DNA of 64,000 bases from Dendrophyllia cribrosa (lineage: Eukaryota; Cnidaria; Anthozoa; Scleractinia; Dendrophylliidae). The DNA lies in NCBI GenBank assembly GCA_024195265.1, contig JAJLRJ010000008.1, positions 29,653,937 through 29,717,936 on the forward strand. Direction: 5' to 3'. Under the pieces are notes generated by a model. The model was given only the letters and a program-made list of their open reading frames with translations. It searched no databases and was not told the origin of the DNA. Both the position numbers and the translations under genes were made by a program. Position 1 is the first letter of the stretch. The number at the start of each line of letters is the position of its first letter. Positions 42,109 through 53,691 of the stretch are shown here, piece after piece.

Positions 42109-43637
42109 GTGACCTTCCACGGGAAAACGTACATTAACGCTTTTCCGTTAAACGGCTAAAAAATAACGCTTAACGAACGGATAGCTAACGACTTTTCAGA
42201 GCATTTGAACGACTTGGCTAACGATTTGAACGGGCAAGTGAAAATTTCTAACGCTTTCCAAAAGCGTTTTAACGGGTAGCTTGAATTTTCTGAACGCTTT
42301 TTCCGAACGCTATTAACGGGCAGATTAACGCTTTGTTGTAAACGGCTAACGGTTGACTGGTGTATCTAACGGTTTACAAAAACGTTAAAGCGAATTACCT
42401 AATGCTCAAACTTTCTAAAAGCAAGCAGACGAGTCGACATAAGCTTAATACAAGTGGGTCGAAAGTGTGTAAATATAAAGCTTACGGGTATGCTGTACTT
42501 GTCGATAATAATTGGAAATGATAAGAAAGCGCTCATACGATTGGAGCAGTTTATGTTGAATTAAATAGGACAGTCAAAATGTATCGGTTGGTAAGGTCGT
42601 TAAAAAAGAGACCAAGACATTTTATGTAGTTGTAAATAGCGTTTTATTACTTACCAAGACTTCCACATTCACAAAGCGCAGGAAACGGCTATGTACTGAA
42701 ACAAGCGCGGTGTTTACGGTGCCGAATTAACGAAGCTCGCCAAATTCACTTCAGTTACAAACTTACTGCCCAATAATTCGACTATTCGATCAGCATTACA
42801 GTCAATAACTCGAAGGAACATTTCGTGAATTCAATTTTCTTCTGACAGTCTTGCCGGAACTCGAAAAACAACATTCATTCACATGAATTCGATGCCTTCA
42901 TGCCTTCATTGATCGAATTTGTGCCCAGGCCTTCCGTGCATGGTATTGTCATGGCAACCGCACTCTCCCCAGGTTTCGCTCGCCCTGGGGACGAGTGTTT
43001 CGCTGCGATCAATCGAAAACATGTTAGCATTCGCGCAATATTTATATAATTTCCAGATTTTATAAATAATTCTCCAATGCTGAGACGAAAAAATTAATGT
43101 GCTTGTTTACCAAAAATTTTGGTAAACAAGCTTAATATGGATTAAAGGCACGAAAAGGAATCATAAAACGTGACTCAAAATTTAGCGATCGTGTGTCTCG
43201 TGAATGATCTTCATTGTTGTCAAACTTCTCGAGTACACACGCCACTCACACGAACAAGATCCGAAAAACAAGGTATGTTTGTAATTATTATTGATCAGAA
43301 ATAAACCATATCAGAACGCTAAAAACATCTCAAGTGCTGTCTACTTGTTTGCTTGCTCGTTAAACAGTTAAACGTTTGGATTAAACGACTTTTCTAACGC
43401 TTTTGTAAACGGCTTTGAAGGGAAATTTGAACGCTTTTTACTAACGCTTTTAACGGCATGCGAAAACGTTTCAAACGACTTTTCTAACGCTTTTAACAGC
43501 TTGGCTGTAAATTCTAACGGATGTTCTAACGCTTCTAACGATTTTCTAAACCGTTTTAACGGTAAACAAACGACTAACGAACGCTTTAAACCGTTAAACG
43601 GAAAAGCGTTAATGTACGTTTTCCCGTGGAAGGTCAC
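42109..43637. mobile_element. 1.5-kb inverted-repeat element with AACGCTTT subterminal repeats
   Basis: The ends GTGACCTTCCACGGGAAAACG and the reverse complement continue inward for about 45 bp with a GTTAAACGG motif. Both flanks carry many CTAACGCTTTT-type repeats. It interrupts the left arm of the large element, and the right arm near 44632-44650 shows the uninterrupted sequence. No ORF of note. The exact target duplication is ambiguous (AT-rich flanks). Confidence 0.8.
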
Positions 43638-43952
43638 ATATAATTGATAAAAGTTTAGAAAATAAAACAAGAAACATGTCACTAAACTGCACTGGACTCT
43701 GCAGTTTTTCTCTCGTGAATTGTGTTCAATAACTGTTCAGGAAATACAGGAAATTATAGACGAGAGCTAGAGTCGGAGTCAATGTTCGACAAAATACGAC
43801 AACAATAGACAAGCCGAGTAACGGGAGTTGCATTTGACATCCAAAGCACAAGCAGAAATACTACATCAGCTGAATAGTCCAGTGGCTTCAGAGAAATATG
43901 TGATGTTAGACAACTGGGTTGGGCCTTGAGAGTCGCCACGAAACCCTCACGA

Positions 43953-44420
43953 ATGACAGAAAAGGCAAAGGAATTTCTGCTGGGAAAGTTTAATGAAGGA
44001 GCGAGAAGTGGACATAAAGCAGACCCTGTACAGTTAGCTAAAGAAATGAAAGTCGTGAGAGACGAAGAAGGTCACCTTGTATTTACGCCTGAAGAATGGA
44101 GGAGTTCACAACAGATTAGTAATTTGTTTTCAAGACTCACAGCTGTTTAGCGCCAAAGGGCTATTAGAGAGGAGGATGTAACAGAAGAGGACGTTGTTGC
44201 AATCCAATCAGAAGATGCTCGTGAAACACTCAGATCCATTGTGATAAATGAAATGGCAACACCGGACCATCCGATTGTAGTTGGTTCTAAGAACATATGC
44301 GAGCTAGTAATTTCCAACAAGCTTCACTCTCTGAAGCTAGTGGGCTTAAGAGCGCGAAAAACTTGGATAAGAAGCGAATGGTTCTTTGTCCAGGAAAAAA
44401 ACTTACTGCAAGCCAATTGA
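43953..44420 (+). pseudogene. Core ORF remnant of the large long-TIR element
   Basis: The frame opens with MTEKAKEFLLGKFNEG, then ADPVQLAKEMKVVRDEEG and FSRLTAV. It meets TAG at 44148-44150, then continues in the same frame to TGA at 44418-44420 with an acidic region. The first part resembles a helical segment that recurs at the C-termini of many cnidarian repeat-encoded proteins, often with FTPEEW and an FFSRLA-like ending. I do not know its function. It is probably the surviving tail of the element's transposase or accessory protein. Confidence 0.4.
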
Positions 44421-44537
44421 AAAGAATGCAAAATCGTGCTCCTGTCTAAAGAAAAGATAAACTTTTCCATAGACAAGATAAACCTTTGTTTAGACACGAA
44501 CACGAACAAGAGAGGGAGTGCAGTGCAGTTCAGTGCA

Positions 44538-46042
44538 GTGAACAGTTATTGAACACAATTCACGAGAGAAAAACTGCAGAGTCCAGTGCAGTTTAGCGAC
44601 ATGTGTTTTGTTTTGTTTTCTAAACTTTTACCAATTAATAGTTTGTCAAAATGTGGAAATTACCAAATTATGGAAGTATAAATGACGTTGAATGTGGAAG
44701 TTTAATATTTTAAAGAGATCAATTTTCGTATTCCATTGACATCACCGACCAATTTGCTACACGAGTACGATATAAGTATTTTGGTTTCCATAGTATTGCA
44801 ATAGTCACGAGATTGATTTTTTAGCTTATATTAGAAATAGTAGAAAAAGAAGGGTCAAATTTTCGACTACAAGTTATAAGATGTTCTTTTTGCGGTTAGA
44901 ATATCAACAAACGACAGCTAACTTGATCAAAAGTGTAATTTGATTTTCCGGTTAAGATATTGCACATAATATCACATGCATAGACTCAAATGTATCTTAA
45001 ATATCGGCAAAAAATAATTATGAATAATGGATACAAACGGTTAAAAGAAATCATTTCGTCTGTTTTGATAATTAATCAAAGGCTTCTTCGAGCCAACCCG
45101 TGAATACGAAATGTTTACGGTAACACAATATTGCGGTTTTTTTGGAAATTAAATGCAACGACTTCTGACGAATGCAAACAAACAAAAAAAAAACAGTAAT
45201 TTTCAGTTCGAAGAAAAAAAGAAAGAAAAAAATACGTCCTGGGCGAGATTCGAACTCACGTCCTTCACTTGCCTCCGGCTCTATTGTCCTTTCACTTATG
45301 CACCGCAGTACCAAGGATTTGACGAATTACCGAGGTAAAATTTTGTTATTTCAACGTAGATATGAGGAAAAAGTTTACATCAGAGTGATGGATCGAGTGA
45401 GTGAGTGAGTGAATTTTGCCGCCGTTACCGATAATCCGTTCATTACGCATGCACATATTCACGGGCTAAAAATGGCACGAAAACATGTTCTGATTTTGCC
45501 GATTTAAGCCGACTATAATGGTCAATCTTCCAAAAGGATTCGTAGGTCCCAATCTAAATCTTACTGAACATTAAACAATAATAAATGGACTGTGCCAAAA
45601 CGTTTAGATTTGAAATTCTATCCACGCAGTTGTGATAAAATGCTGTTTGAAAAGGGCTTAAAATTTGCGAATCCGCCACAGCCACATGAGACGAAAATTT
45701 GCACGCTCCCCAAAAACATGAAATCAATCCTAAATCACTCATGTGAATACAGTTTGATCAAAGCTCAAATAATCAAAATAAATAAAAAAGACACTGAAAA
45801 CTGGCAAAAAGTAGGTCAAATAACCCACACAAGTTACCCCAAACATGAAGCGATTTTCTTATGCAAATTAGCCCAAAACAGGGGGGGGAGGGGGGGTGGT
45901 CAAGTCGCATGAAAATAAGCCAATTCGTTTTAAAAGGGAATATTTTTTAATCATATCAGAATGGTAATCTGTGGTAGAAATTTGAAACAAATCGGCCGAC
46001 CTCGAACCGTGGGCCCTGCCTGGTTTTCTCTGACAATGACAC
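44538..46042 (+). repeat. Right arm of the long terminal inverted repeat
   Basis: Reverse complement of 38370-39809, 41819-42106 and 43638-43740 taken together. It contains G-rich insertions near 45883-45898 and preserves the sites into which the Penelope pair and the 1.5-kb element jumped in the left arm. Confidence 0.82.
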
Positions 46043-46248
46043 TTAAGTTAAACCTGAGACGGCAAGCAATCCAAATGGGAATTTTTTCTCTCTGCCGGTA
46101 ATGTTTTTACACGGTGCGTAGAAGTAGGCTTCTTTAAGAACTCCATATTAGGAAGTAAATTCTGATTGGCTCACCGTGTTTTCTAAAAATCCCCAGCATC
46201 GGAAACGAGTAAATCGCTTCTCTGTTATGAGCTTCTGTTTAAGCTTAT

Positions 46249-46974
46249 TTCTTGGTTTTCACATGACATCATAAAAATTAAAAAACCTAAAGTATACATC
46301 CTACAAAGCTGTTTCTAACATGGTATGTGGATACAAGTATTATTAATCTTTCACAAAAAGTTTCAGGTTTAAAACGTGTCACGCAATTTGTCACGCTATT
46401 TCAGATAAGCTGTGAAAATAAACAAAATTGAATCAGCTGAAAGTTATTGTTTGCATTATAAGTGCTTATAAGCCAAGTTAATGAAGCTTATAGCAAATAC
46501 AATATTTTTTTATTTGATTTTTGTATACCATGCGCGATTTAGGGGTAACACTTATTCTTTTGTTAAAACAATAGAATATTAGAGCACAAAAGAATGACAA
46601 TACAATAGAATACAATACCATAGAATATATTAGAATACATAATTTTACCTAATACAATGAATGTGTACAATGTACAATAGAGCTAACACCCTAAATCGGG
46701 CATCATATGGATTTTTGGTGTAATTAAGACTTTGAATTTTTGGCCGCCATCTTTGTGCCCCTGGGTGGGGCACTAAGATGGCCGCTCCATACATTTCTTA
46801 CTAAAAATGTCTAATACTCGTTCGCCTATAACTCTTGAACGAAATGCTTTGGCGTTTCAAAATTTGGCCAAGATGTGTAGTTTTAAACTCTCTACAATTC
46901 CATAAACATTTTGGATTCGAAATCTATTGTTTAATGCTTCTGAATTTTGATATGACGTAAGTGAAAACCAAGAA
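46249..46974. mobile_element. 726-bp inverted-repeat element with TAT target duplication
   Basis: The ends TTCTTGGTTTTCAC and GTGAAAACCAAGAA are inverted repeats flanked by TAT (46246-46248 and 46975-46977). It is non-coding, with an ATAGAATA-rich middle. A second, left-truncated copy is at 31741-32445. Confidence 0.7.
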
Positions 46975-46977
46975 TAT

Positions 46978-47619
46978 GTTCAGAACATCGGTGAAATGGC
47001 TCGATCCGTGCAGGGTCAAACTTTTAGCACGCATAATCTACAAACTCGTGAAAAATACCTTCGCGCTTTTTGTTAAGCCTTTCCCAAATATAAATTACAA
47101 ATCAAATCGTTACCTTTGCGAGGTACTTCCTCCATATATATCTTCGTTTGAGTGAGTGAGGGTCAGTGAGAGTATTTTCACAAAACAAAATGGACTCTTC
47201 CGCGAGGACAAACGCGATAGCGTTTGTATTTTGTATCGTGACTTTTGATTGGCTTATTGGGCTGCGTTTTATCCAATGGAAGCGCTTTTTATTACTACGA
47301 GCGCGCGCATAGGCTTCTCGAACTTGCACAAATCTGGATTGGATCAATGGAAACAATAGAAACCTGGATTGGAAGAAACTCTTTTGTTCGTATATTTATG
47401 GTAAGTTACATTTTTGTTTGTTTTCGTTTCTTTTTGACTCTTTCCTTTTTGCTTGGAGCATTTGACCTTTTGACCATTTGACTGGGTCGAGGTACGCGGA
47501 CTAATAGCGAGTAGACGTGTTTTTTGCCACTCCCCATACATTCGTTTCGACAACGTTTTTCGGCGTTTAATTCATATGAATACTAAAAGAAAAGCTAAAA
47601 TAGGTAGTGTCTCCAGTGT
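46978..47619. other. Stretch without a supportable gene
   Basis: Short open frames only. A GAGTGAGTGAGGGTCAGTGAG repeat lies near 47150-47170. No family is recognised. Confidence 0.45.
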
Positions 47620-47621
47620 GT

Positions 47622-47731
47622 TAGATAATAATTCTGTTCTTAACAACATGCCCATAATTACATACTCCCCTTAACAAATCATGACGCGGACAACAAATTC
47701 TGGAGTATTGTGCCGTAGTTGGCCGTTACAC
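47622..47731 (-). repeat. Ngaro split repeat B2
   Basis: Direct repeat of 48933-49027, sharing CATAATTACA, AACAAATCATGACGCGGAC and TTCTGGAGTATTGT in order. Bases 47732-48009 lie between B2 and A2 and are unassigned. Confidence 0.7.
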
Positions 47732-48009
47732 TTTATTGCATACGAGAAAAAAAAATAACTGGAGAATTGAGAACGCATCGCAAATACTCGGAGGCCAGGA
47801 AAAACCTACCTAAAAACCCGAAACTCAGGACAGGAAAAATTGTAGGAAACCTGGGTAGGAACCAAAGCTCAAAACTCCGGCGACCCTTCCTACGGGGCCA
47901 CTAATAGTTAAGTGATCTGCTAAATTTAATGATTGCAGGAATAAACTTATGGATAATGTTCAAATAAAGTTTAGCGATGGAACCGACTAATCAAAACATA
48001 CAAGTAAAT

Positions 48010-48930
48010 TTGACTACGGTAGATCGTCAGTGTAACGACCGACAAATGACTCGCATACTAGTAGCAGGCCTCCATCGGTCAAGGTTGACCATGGATGATA
48101 GATCCTAAAAATTGTCAGCTAGACTGGAGCAGCTTCTCTTATGGCTGCAGAGACCAATGCGGGAGTGGTCTGTTTGACTGAGTTGTCGCGCTCCTTTTTG
48201 CGGGCCCACTCGTCTGCCGCTGCGTTCATCAGCTTCCTTTCCCCTGACTTGAGATGTTGGTTCCGAGTACTTCTCCACCTTGTGCGGTCGGCTGCAAGCC
48301 CGTCCCAGGACTTTGTGTCAATGTCGAGCGCACTCATGTCCCTCTTGCAGACATCTTTGTATCGCAGCTATGGGCGGCCGATGTTTCTCGGCCTCCCAGA
48401 TGCCAGCTCTCCGTAGATGATGTCTTTTGGTACTAAAGAACCTGCTATTTATACACATACTTCCACGCGCATGCATATAACTTACATCAGCATAAAACAT
48501 ACATACGTACATAATAATCCTAACAGTCGAAAGACTATACAGGATATTAAGAAGCGGTCAAAAAGGGAAAAAATAGTAAATATATTGCATTATTATATTA
48601 CCTACAACAACCAAAAACACTCATAAAATAACACCACTGCACACAATATTGTCTTAAAGATGGCAAAGCATTCCTTTGGAAAACAGCAGATGACTCTGCA
48701 TTAATGGCAGACATAGGTAGGCTGTTCCACAGTGGGTTTGTACGAGGGAAAAAAGAGAACTTATAGGCATTGCCATGGGCAAACATATGTCTAAACTTGT
48801 ATGAATGGTTAGAACGCGTGCTGCCATAAGCTAAGTTTACTGATGGTGGAAATGTTAAATGTTAAATGTGTAGTTAAAACAGAAATCAATTCTCTTCGAA
48901 TGCGATGCAACCGAACGGAGAATTTTCAAT
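48010..48930 (-). repeat. Ngaro split repeat A2, enlarged by insertions
   Basis: Matches A1 (54708-54940) at its two ends and middle: GACTACSGTARATCGTCAGTG, TTTATACACATAYTTCCACG and CAGAAATCAATTCTCTTC. Between these parts it has gained a LINE fragment (about 48068-48430) and other sequence (about 48520-48860). Confidence 0.7.
48119..48420 (-). pseudogene. LINE reverse transcriptase C-terminal fragment
   Basis: The minus strand encodes SGRPRNIGRP, then YKDVCKRDMSALDID and LAADRTRWRST, ending in a Lys-rich and Ala-rich helix. This is the typical C-terminus of some CR1/Jockey-group LINE RTs. It sits inside repeat A2 of the Ngaro element, so it inserted afterwards. Confidence 0.65.
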
Positions 48931-48932
48931 TC

Positions 48933-49027
48933 TGTTCTTAATAACGTGCCCATAATTACAGACTCCTCAACAAATCATGACGCGGACAACAAATTCTGGA
49001 GTATTGTACCGTATTTGGCCGTTACAG
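48933..49027 (-). repeat. Ngaro split repeat B1
   Basis: Direct repeat of B2 (47622-47731) with a few substitutions and a short deletion. Confidence 0.7.
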
Positions 49028-49109
49028 AGAAGTAAACAAAGCTAGGTGCAGCAGTCACATGTATACACTTTATAGGCCAACAGTTCCCGAGATTGAATCA
49101 CGTACACAT

Positions 49110-49993
49110 ATCTAAACTTGGAACTTTTTTATCAATAGCATCAGCATCAAGGCCACTAGCGCCATCGCCGCTGTCGCTGCGCCTGATTTCAACATATGAG
49201 AGCCAAAGTTAAAACCGTAGCCAAGGAAAGGCTTCATGCCAGGTTTCAAAATCTCAAGAGCTCTCGTATGAGGCCATTTTTTGAACTGACAAGCCTAGAA
49301 ATAAGAAGGGCATCATCTTTACATTGAGCCTTAGTAATAACTCTCTCCGTCATAGCCACTGGGCACGTGAAGTTTCTGGAACGAGTAATGTTTACAATGT
49401 GACCCTACCTATACTGGTCGTTCTTTCCTTTAGGCAGTGAAATAGACATATGCGTCGGGAAAAATCTTAATATCTTTCACTTTAACTTGCAAAAGCCCAC
49501 TTACACGCATGAAACCGGCAAAACAACTAGCGACAAAATAACAAAAAGAAGACAATCTATTCCTGCTTCAGGACCACCCAAGGCTTGTACAAGCTTCGAG
49601 AAATCATCGACTGGCAGGGGATCCTTCGGCTTTCAGGCTTGGCCAAGAGGCGCTTGCAACCCTCCATCGAAGACCTTATAATGGGATGATTCGTTGGAGA
49701 TGGTTCACCTGCAACTTCAAGGGCCCAGCGGATATCGTACACCACTGAAGAAATGGGAGCGAACGAGGTGGCTGAATTCAGCAGGTCCTTCAGATAAAGG
49801 GCGACGTGGAAAGGCTTTGCAGGGAAGACGGCAACGCAAGGAAAACGAGTAGCCCAACGCTTCCAATGCAGCCACGCCAAGCGATACTCGTCCAAAGTGC
49901 TGAAGCTTTGGCTAGCAAAACAACATTTGGCAAGTCCTTGGCTAGCTCAACCAAGTGCGGACTGGACAGGTCGCGACAGCTGTTTTGCCACAA
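49110..49993 (-). pseudogene. Ngaro tyrosine recombinase, broken
   Basis: The core-binding half is read in 49790-49993 (DLSSPHLVELAKDLP) and 49557-49895 (WLHWKRWATRF, PAKPFHVALYLKDLL, GEPSPTNHPIIRSSMEGCKR). Downstream, near 49160-49210, GSHMLKSGAATAA is the HxxR region with Lys replacing Arg. Frame changes, missing middle sequence and the altered motif make it inactive. Start and stop are approximate. Confidence 0.65.
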
Positions 49994-50019
49994 TACAGAA
50001 CTCAGGACATCTAGGACGA

Positions 50020-50815
50020 AACAAAAGTATTACAAACAATACCTGCATAAACGCGACTAAGAAATACTATAACGTACAATTAAGTAATGGTCGTAGTAAG
50101 AAGTGGGCAACCTAACGGCAGGGAATGCGGTAGACTTGCACACAAGTCGACTGCGATGAGAGAGCGACGAAGTCGCGAGAAGCGAGCGACGAAGTAACGA
50201 AAAAACGAAAAACGGACTTTGAGAAAGTCTAGGAATGCAGAAATGTGTTAATTGTGATATTGTTGAAACCGTCCACCTCATTGGCTAAAACGTGAAAATC
50301 TACCATAACTTAACCAGGTATTGCATTTATTTCTCTCTAGTTTACTAATTGATTCCCTTTTAGTGAAAACTATTCTGAGTTTAAACGCAACCAAAATTCT
50401 ATGTGGGAAACATGTAAAATTATAATCCTTTCTTGGCCATTGTTTTGGAGTTTCACGATTGGATGAAATCTTGTAGCACAAAAGAAACATCACTTTAAAA
50501 TAAAGTTCCAGTACATTCTATTTAAAAAAACATGTTGTCCATAGGCTGATGCATTCTCAGTAAAAAAACCTAAACCATCTTATGTGGGGAAAGCAAAATA
50601 TCGCGGAACAATAGAGCATTGCCTACTTCTTACACGCATTGTTACTTAAACACTAAAAACATTAAACGCAGCCAAACAAAGATCTGTTTTCAGTTTACTG
50701 TCATTTTAATTCATCAATCACAGAACCTCATGCCAATTCTAAAGGCGATAGATCACGCAACACGCCTGTATTATTCACAGAGATATTAAACAACCTATTC
50801 ACAAGCACTTTAACA
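50020..50815. other. Non-coding stretch between Ngaro recombinase and Pol
   Basis: AT-rich, with a short GCGACGAAGTCGCGAGAAGCG repeat near 50162-50195. It may be a further insertion in the Ngaro element, since no recombinase or Pol motif is present. Edges were not resolved. Confidence 0.4.
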
Positions 50816-51308
50816 CTAAGAGCAATCTAGTCGTAAAGCCAGAACCCTGAAACTCGGGTTCGCTGAAAATACAGTCTTGCATTCATTACACGGAAATGAC
50901 TGACCTCTACCCGGATCAAAAACTGGACAAATCCCTGGTAGGATCAAACATTCTTTCACAAAGCGCTTCACTGCGCGATTTGTAGGATTCACAAAAGGCC
51001 AAAAATAAGAAGAAGACCATTTTGGAATAACCAACGTTCCAGTGCCTTTACAAGCGATCAAATGCCTGACAGTACGCACAACAAGCGAAACTGGCGGACA
51101 AAGCCAATTAAACGTCACTTGACCAGTCCCGGGTACAGGCGTCAATGGCCTCTGAATCCGGATCCCAAAACCTGGAATTTAATCTTGCAATCTGAGCATT
51201 GTAAAAGGAAGAAAAACGAACAACCGTATGAGGACCCCAATGGGAGTCAACGAAGCGGAAAAGAGCAGGATTCAACGACCAATCATCCAAGTCTATGACT
51301 CTGCTTAA

Positions 51309-51851
51309 AGTGTATATGACAGATATTTTTTTATTTGCTTGTTGGAATCTACATGGCGTTCTGATAAGAAAGTCGAAAAATGTTTTCGATATCGATTTTT
51401 CTTGTCCGTAATTTAGCCGTCTAAAGACGTGAAATTTCACTTCCGGTGGGTTACAAAACCGCGCAAGAAAAAAGACTGGAAATAGTCCGCTGTGACGTCA
51501 ATGCAAGAATGCCGGTGTCGCGGTTTCTCAGTTCCTCCGTTTTTTGGTGCGTGTTGCTACAACCATAGACAACACACCTCAATAGAACCATGTTTCTTCC
51601 TCAGGGCGCATCAAAAAATGTGAGGAACCGAGAAACTGCGACACCGGCATTCTTGTATTGACGTCACAGCGGACTATTTCCAGTCTTTCTTCTTGCGCGG
51701 TTTTGTAAGCCACCGGAAGTGAAATTTCCTGTCTTTAGACGGCTAAAAAACGGAAAAGAAAATCGATATCTAAAAAACTCTTTTCGATTTTCTTATCAGA
51801 ACGCCATGAAGATTCCATCAAGCAAATAAAAAAATATCTGTCATATACACT
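51309..51851. mobile_element. TTAA-flanked palindromic element (543 bp)
   Basis: The ends AGTGTATATGACAGATA and TATCTGTCATATACACT lie between TTAA copies (51305-51308 and 51852-51855). The two halves (51309-51570 and 51592-51851) are inverted copies with scattered differences, so the whole could fold into one long hairpin around a spacer of about 25 bp. It is non-coding. Confidence 0.8.
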
Positions 51852-51855
51852 TTAA

Positions 51856-52379
51856 AGTGCACATGAAGTGAAATTTCACTACCGTTTTGTTTTAGGGTTT
51901 TATGTTGTTTATATCATCTTTATTCCATTTTCAGTCGTTTTGCTCTTTTGCGCGAAGAGAATCCACTATTTTTAGCGGTTTGAAAACTCCCGCGGAGCCT
52001 GAAATTTGCGACATTTTAAGCGCGGCCAAACAGGTACAAACAATGTATTTGTGGCGTCATTCGATCACAACAAAACCTGACGGAGAAGGGGACGAACCGG
52101 GGGCTAAAATACGCATCGCTTTCAAACATATTTAATCAAAAGAATCCTTCCACAAGTTGCTTAAACTCCAATGTAAAACATGTGACACGCTCAGTTGTAA
52201 GCACACTAATGACGTCACTATAACCCAGGTTCTTGCAGTCTATATGCCCAACTTGCGTCGCTTGTTAAAATATGTTCCTGCCACTTCAAGTGACTTATTT
52301 ACCCATCAAAATAATTTTTAAAACACCTATTTTCAGATTATCGAAAAAAGTGGTTGTGAAATTTCACTTCATGTGCACT
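51856..52379. mobile_element. TTAA-flanked inverted-repeat element (524 bp)
   Basis: The ends AGTGCACATGAAGTGAAATT and its reverse complement are bordered by TTAA (51852-51855 and 52380-52383). It shares its left TTAA with the neighbouring element, so one inserted at the target copy of the other. Confidence 0.8.
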
Positions 52380-53691
52380 TTAAAAAAATCTCCTTTCTCG
52401 TTCTGCCATCTCGGCTAGGTAGCCACTCCATCTCTATGGCAATGTCAAAAGACATACAAACTTCAAAAATGCTAACTGCAATACCCTGCAAATCAGATTT
52501 GGGGCTCCCCGCTGAAACAAATTCTACAAGTATTCTGACTCTCGGAAAACCACTAAACTTTTCGATGTGGCAATAACCTTGAAAATGATTGCAAAATAAA
52601 AAACATGGCTTTAAGCTACCTAAATGTGGAACCTGGGCTGCATCAAACGCGTTCCAATTCCCACAACTTACATGGGACCCCATAAGGGCGGAATAATCAT
52701 CAAAGCCAGTATCACTGGCATCGCTATAAACAACTGCTGTAGCAGAAAACTTTCTCTTAATGGCATATCCAATAAATGCATCAATATGCTGCAACCAAAA
52801 TTTTAATTCTTGAGACAGCTGTTCGGAGACAAAAATATGATCAACAAGCAATAACAAAATACATTGGTCTTGTAAACAATCTAGAAATAGGCCCTATTGC
52901 GATAGTCATTGAAACAAGAAAACCTGAAATCTGGGCTATATACTTTACAGGAACCCTTTCAGACCCTAGTACATTGCGAATTGCCCGTTTGAGCTTCTCA
53001 ATTTTGTGCGAAGGTACTTGAAAAATCATTCGAATAGTGTCAATAATACAACCAAGCCTCTGACCTATCTGTTGGGGCTCCCACTTGCTCTTATAGCCTC
53101 GTTACATTTCAGCCCAGAGTGATCGAGAACCCTCCTCTCTGAACAAACCTAGCAGCAGTTTCGCGCCAATCTTATATAGACCTATATATGGCACCCGAAA
53201 TCACATCGTCAATGGAAACGAGGGAAACATGTCCCATAGATCGCCAACGTGTTGCTAACGGGCAGTTTAGTAAATTAGTATCAGGCCGAGAACAAGCCAA
53301 AAGGTAAAACTTTAAAGGTAAAATACCTCCTTGTACCATTAGAAAATCAGTGGCAGCTGAACCCGAGCCGACTGAGCTGCTGACGATGCTTAACAATGCT
53401 AAGGTGATGATACCCACTTTCTAAATCAAATATAAAGAAAAAAAAAAAATTCTGAATGTGTCATAAGATCTTCATAATTAAAACGTGTATGCTCAAAAGA
53501 ATTAACATAACGCAAATCTAAAACAAGCCTCAATTTTTCCCTTTCGCTACAGTCAAAGGGTTAACAACATGAGGAGGGAAATTATGCTCCTCACCGCTTG
53601 CTTAGTAGGTCATTGATGGCCTCCTCAACAAAACTAAGACGCTTCATTGCGGAAAGGTTATTATTTAAGAAAACTGACTCCATAAAGGATT

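Larger units (their letters stand above)
38370..46042. mobile_element. Large long-TIR element flanked by TTAA, hosting two later insertions
   Basis: TTAA at 38366-38369 and 46043-46046 brackets the termini GTGTCATTGTCAGAG and its reverse complement. The inverted repeats extend far inward, past 39800 on the left and past 44640 on the right, with indels between arms, and resume beyond a Penelope insertion (39810-41818). The arm match ends near 43740 and 44538, so each arm was about 1.5-2 kb. A Penelope pair and a 1.5-kb inverted-repeat element interrupt only the left arm, and the right arm preserves both empty sites. The core is only about 800 bp and holds a broken ORF. The TTAA duplication suggests a Kolobok- or piggyBac-type system; the family is undetermined. 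Confidence 0.85.
50816..53029 (-). pseudogene. Ngaro reverse transcriptase / RNase H, split by two TTAA elements
   Basis: In transcription order: connection segment with KYIAQISGFLVSMTIAIG and RLFTRPMYFVIA (53029-52841); RNase H with VVYSDASDTGF (first Asp), WNAFDAAQ and EWLPSRDGRTRKEIF (52857-52384); after the two inserted elements, RVIDLDDWSLNP, NSRFWDPDSEAIDA (51304-51108); then NWLCPPVSLVVRTVRHLIA and IPKWSSSYFWPF (51145-50816). The frame is continuous across the insertion site when both elements are removed with one TTAA. Upstream RT catalytic motifs are not visible. Several frame changes exist. Confidence 0.7.
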
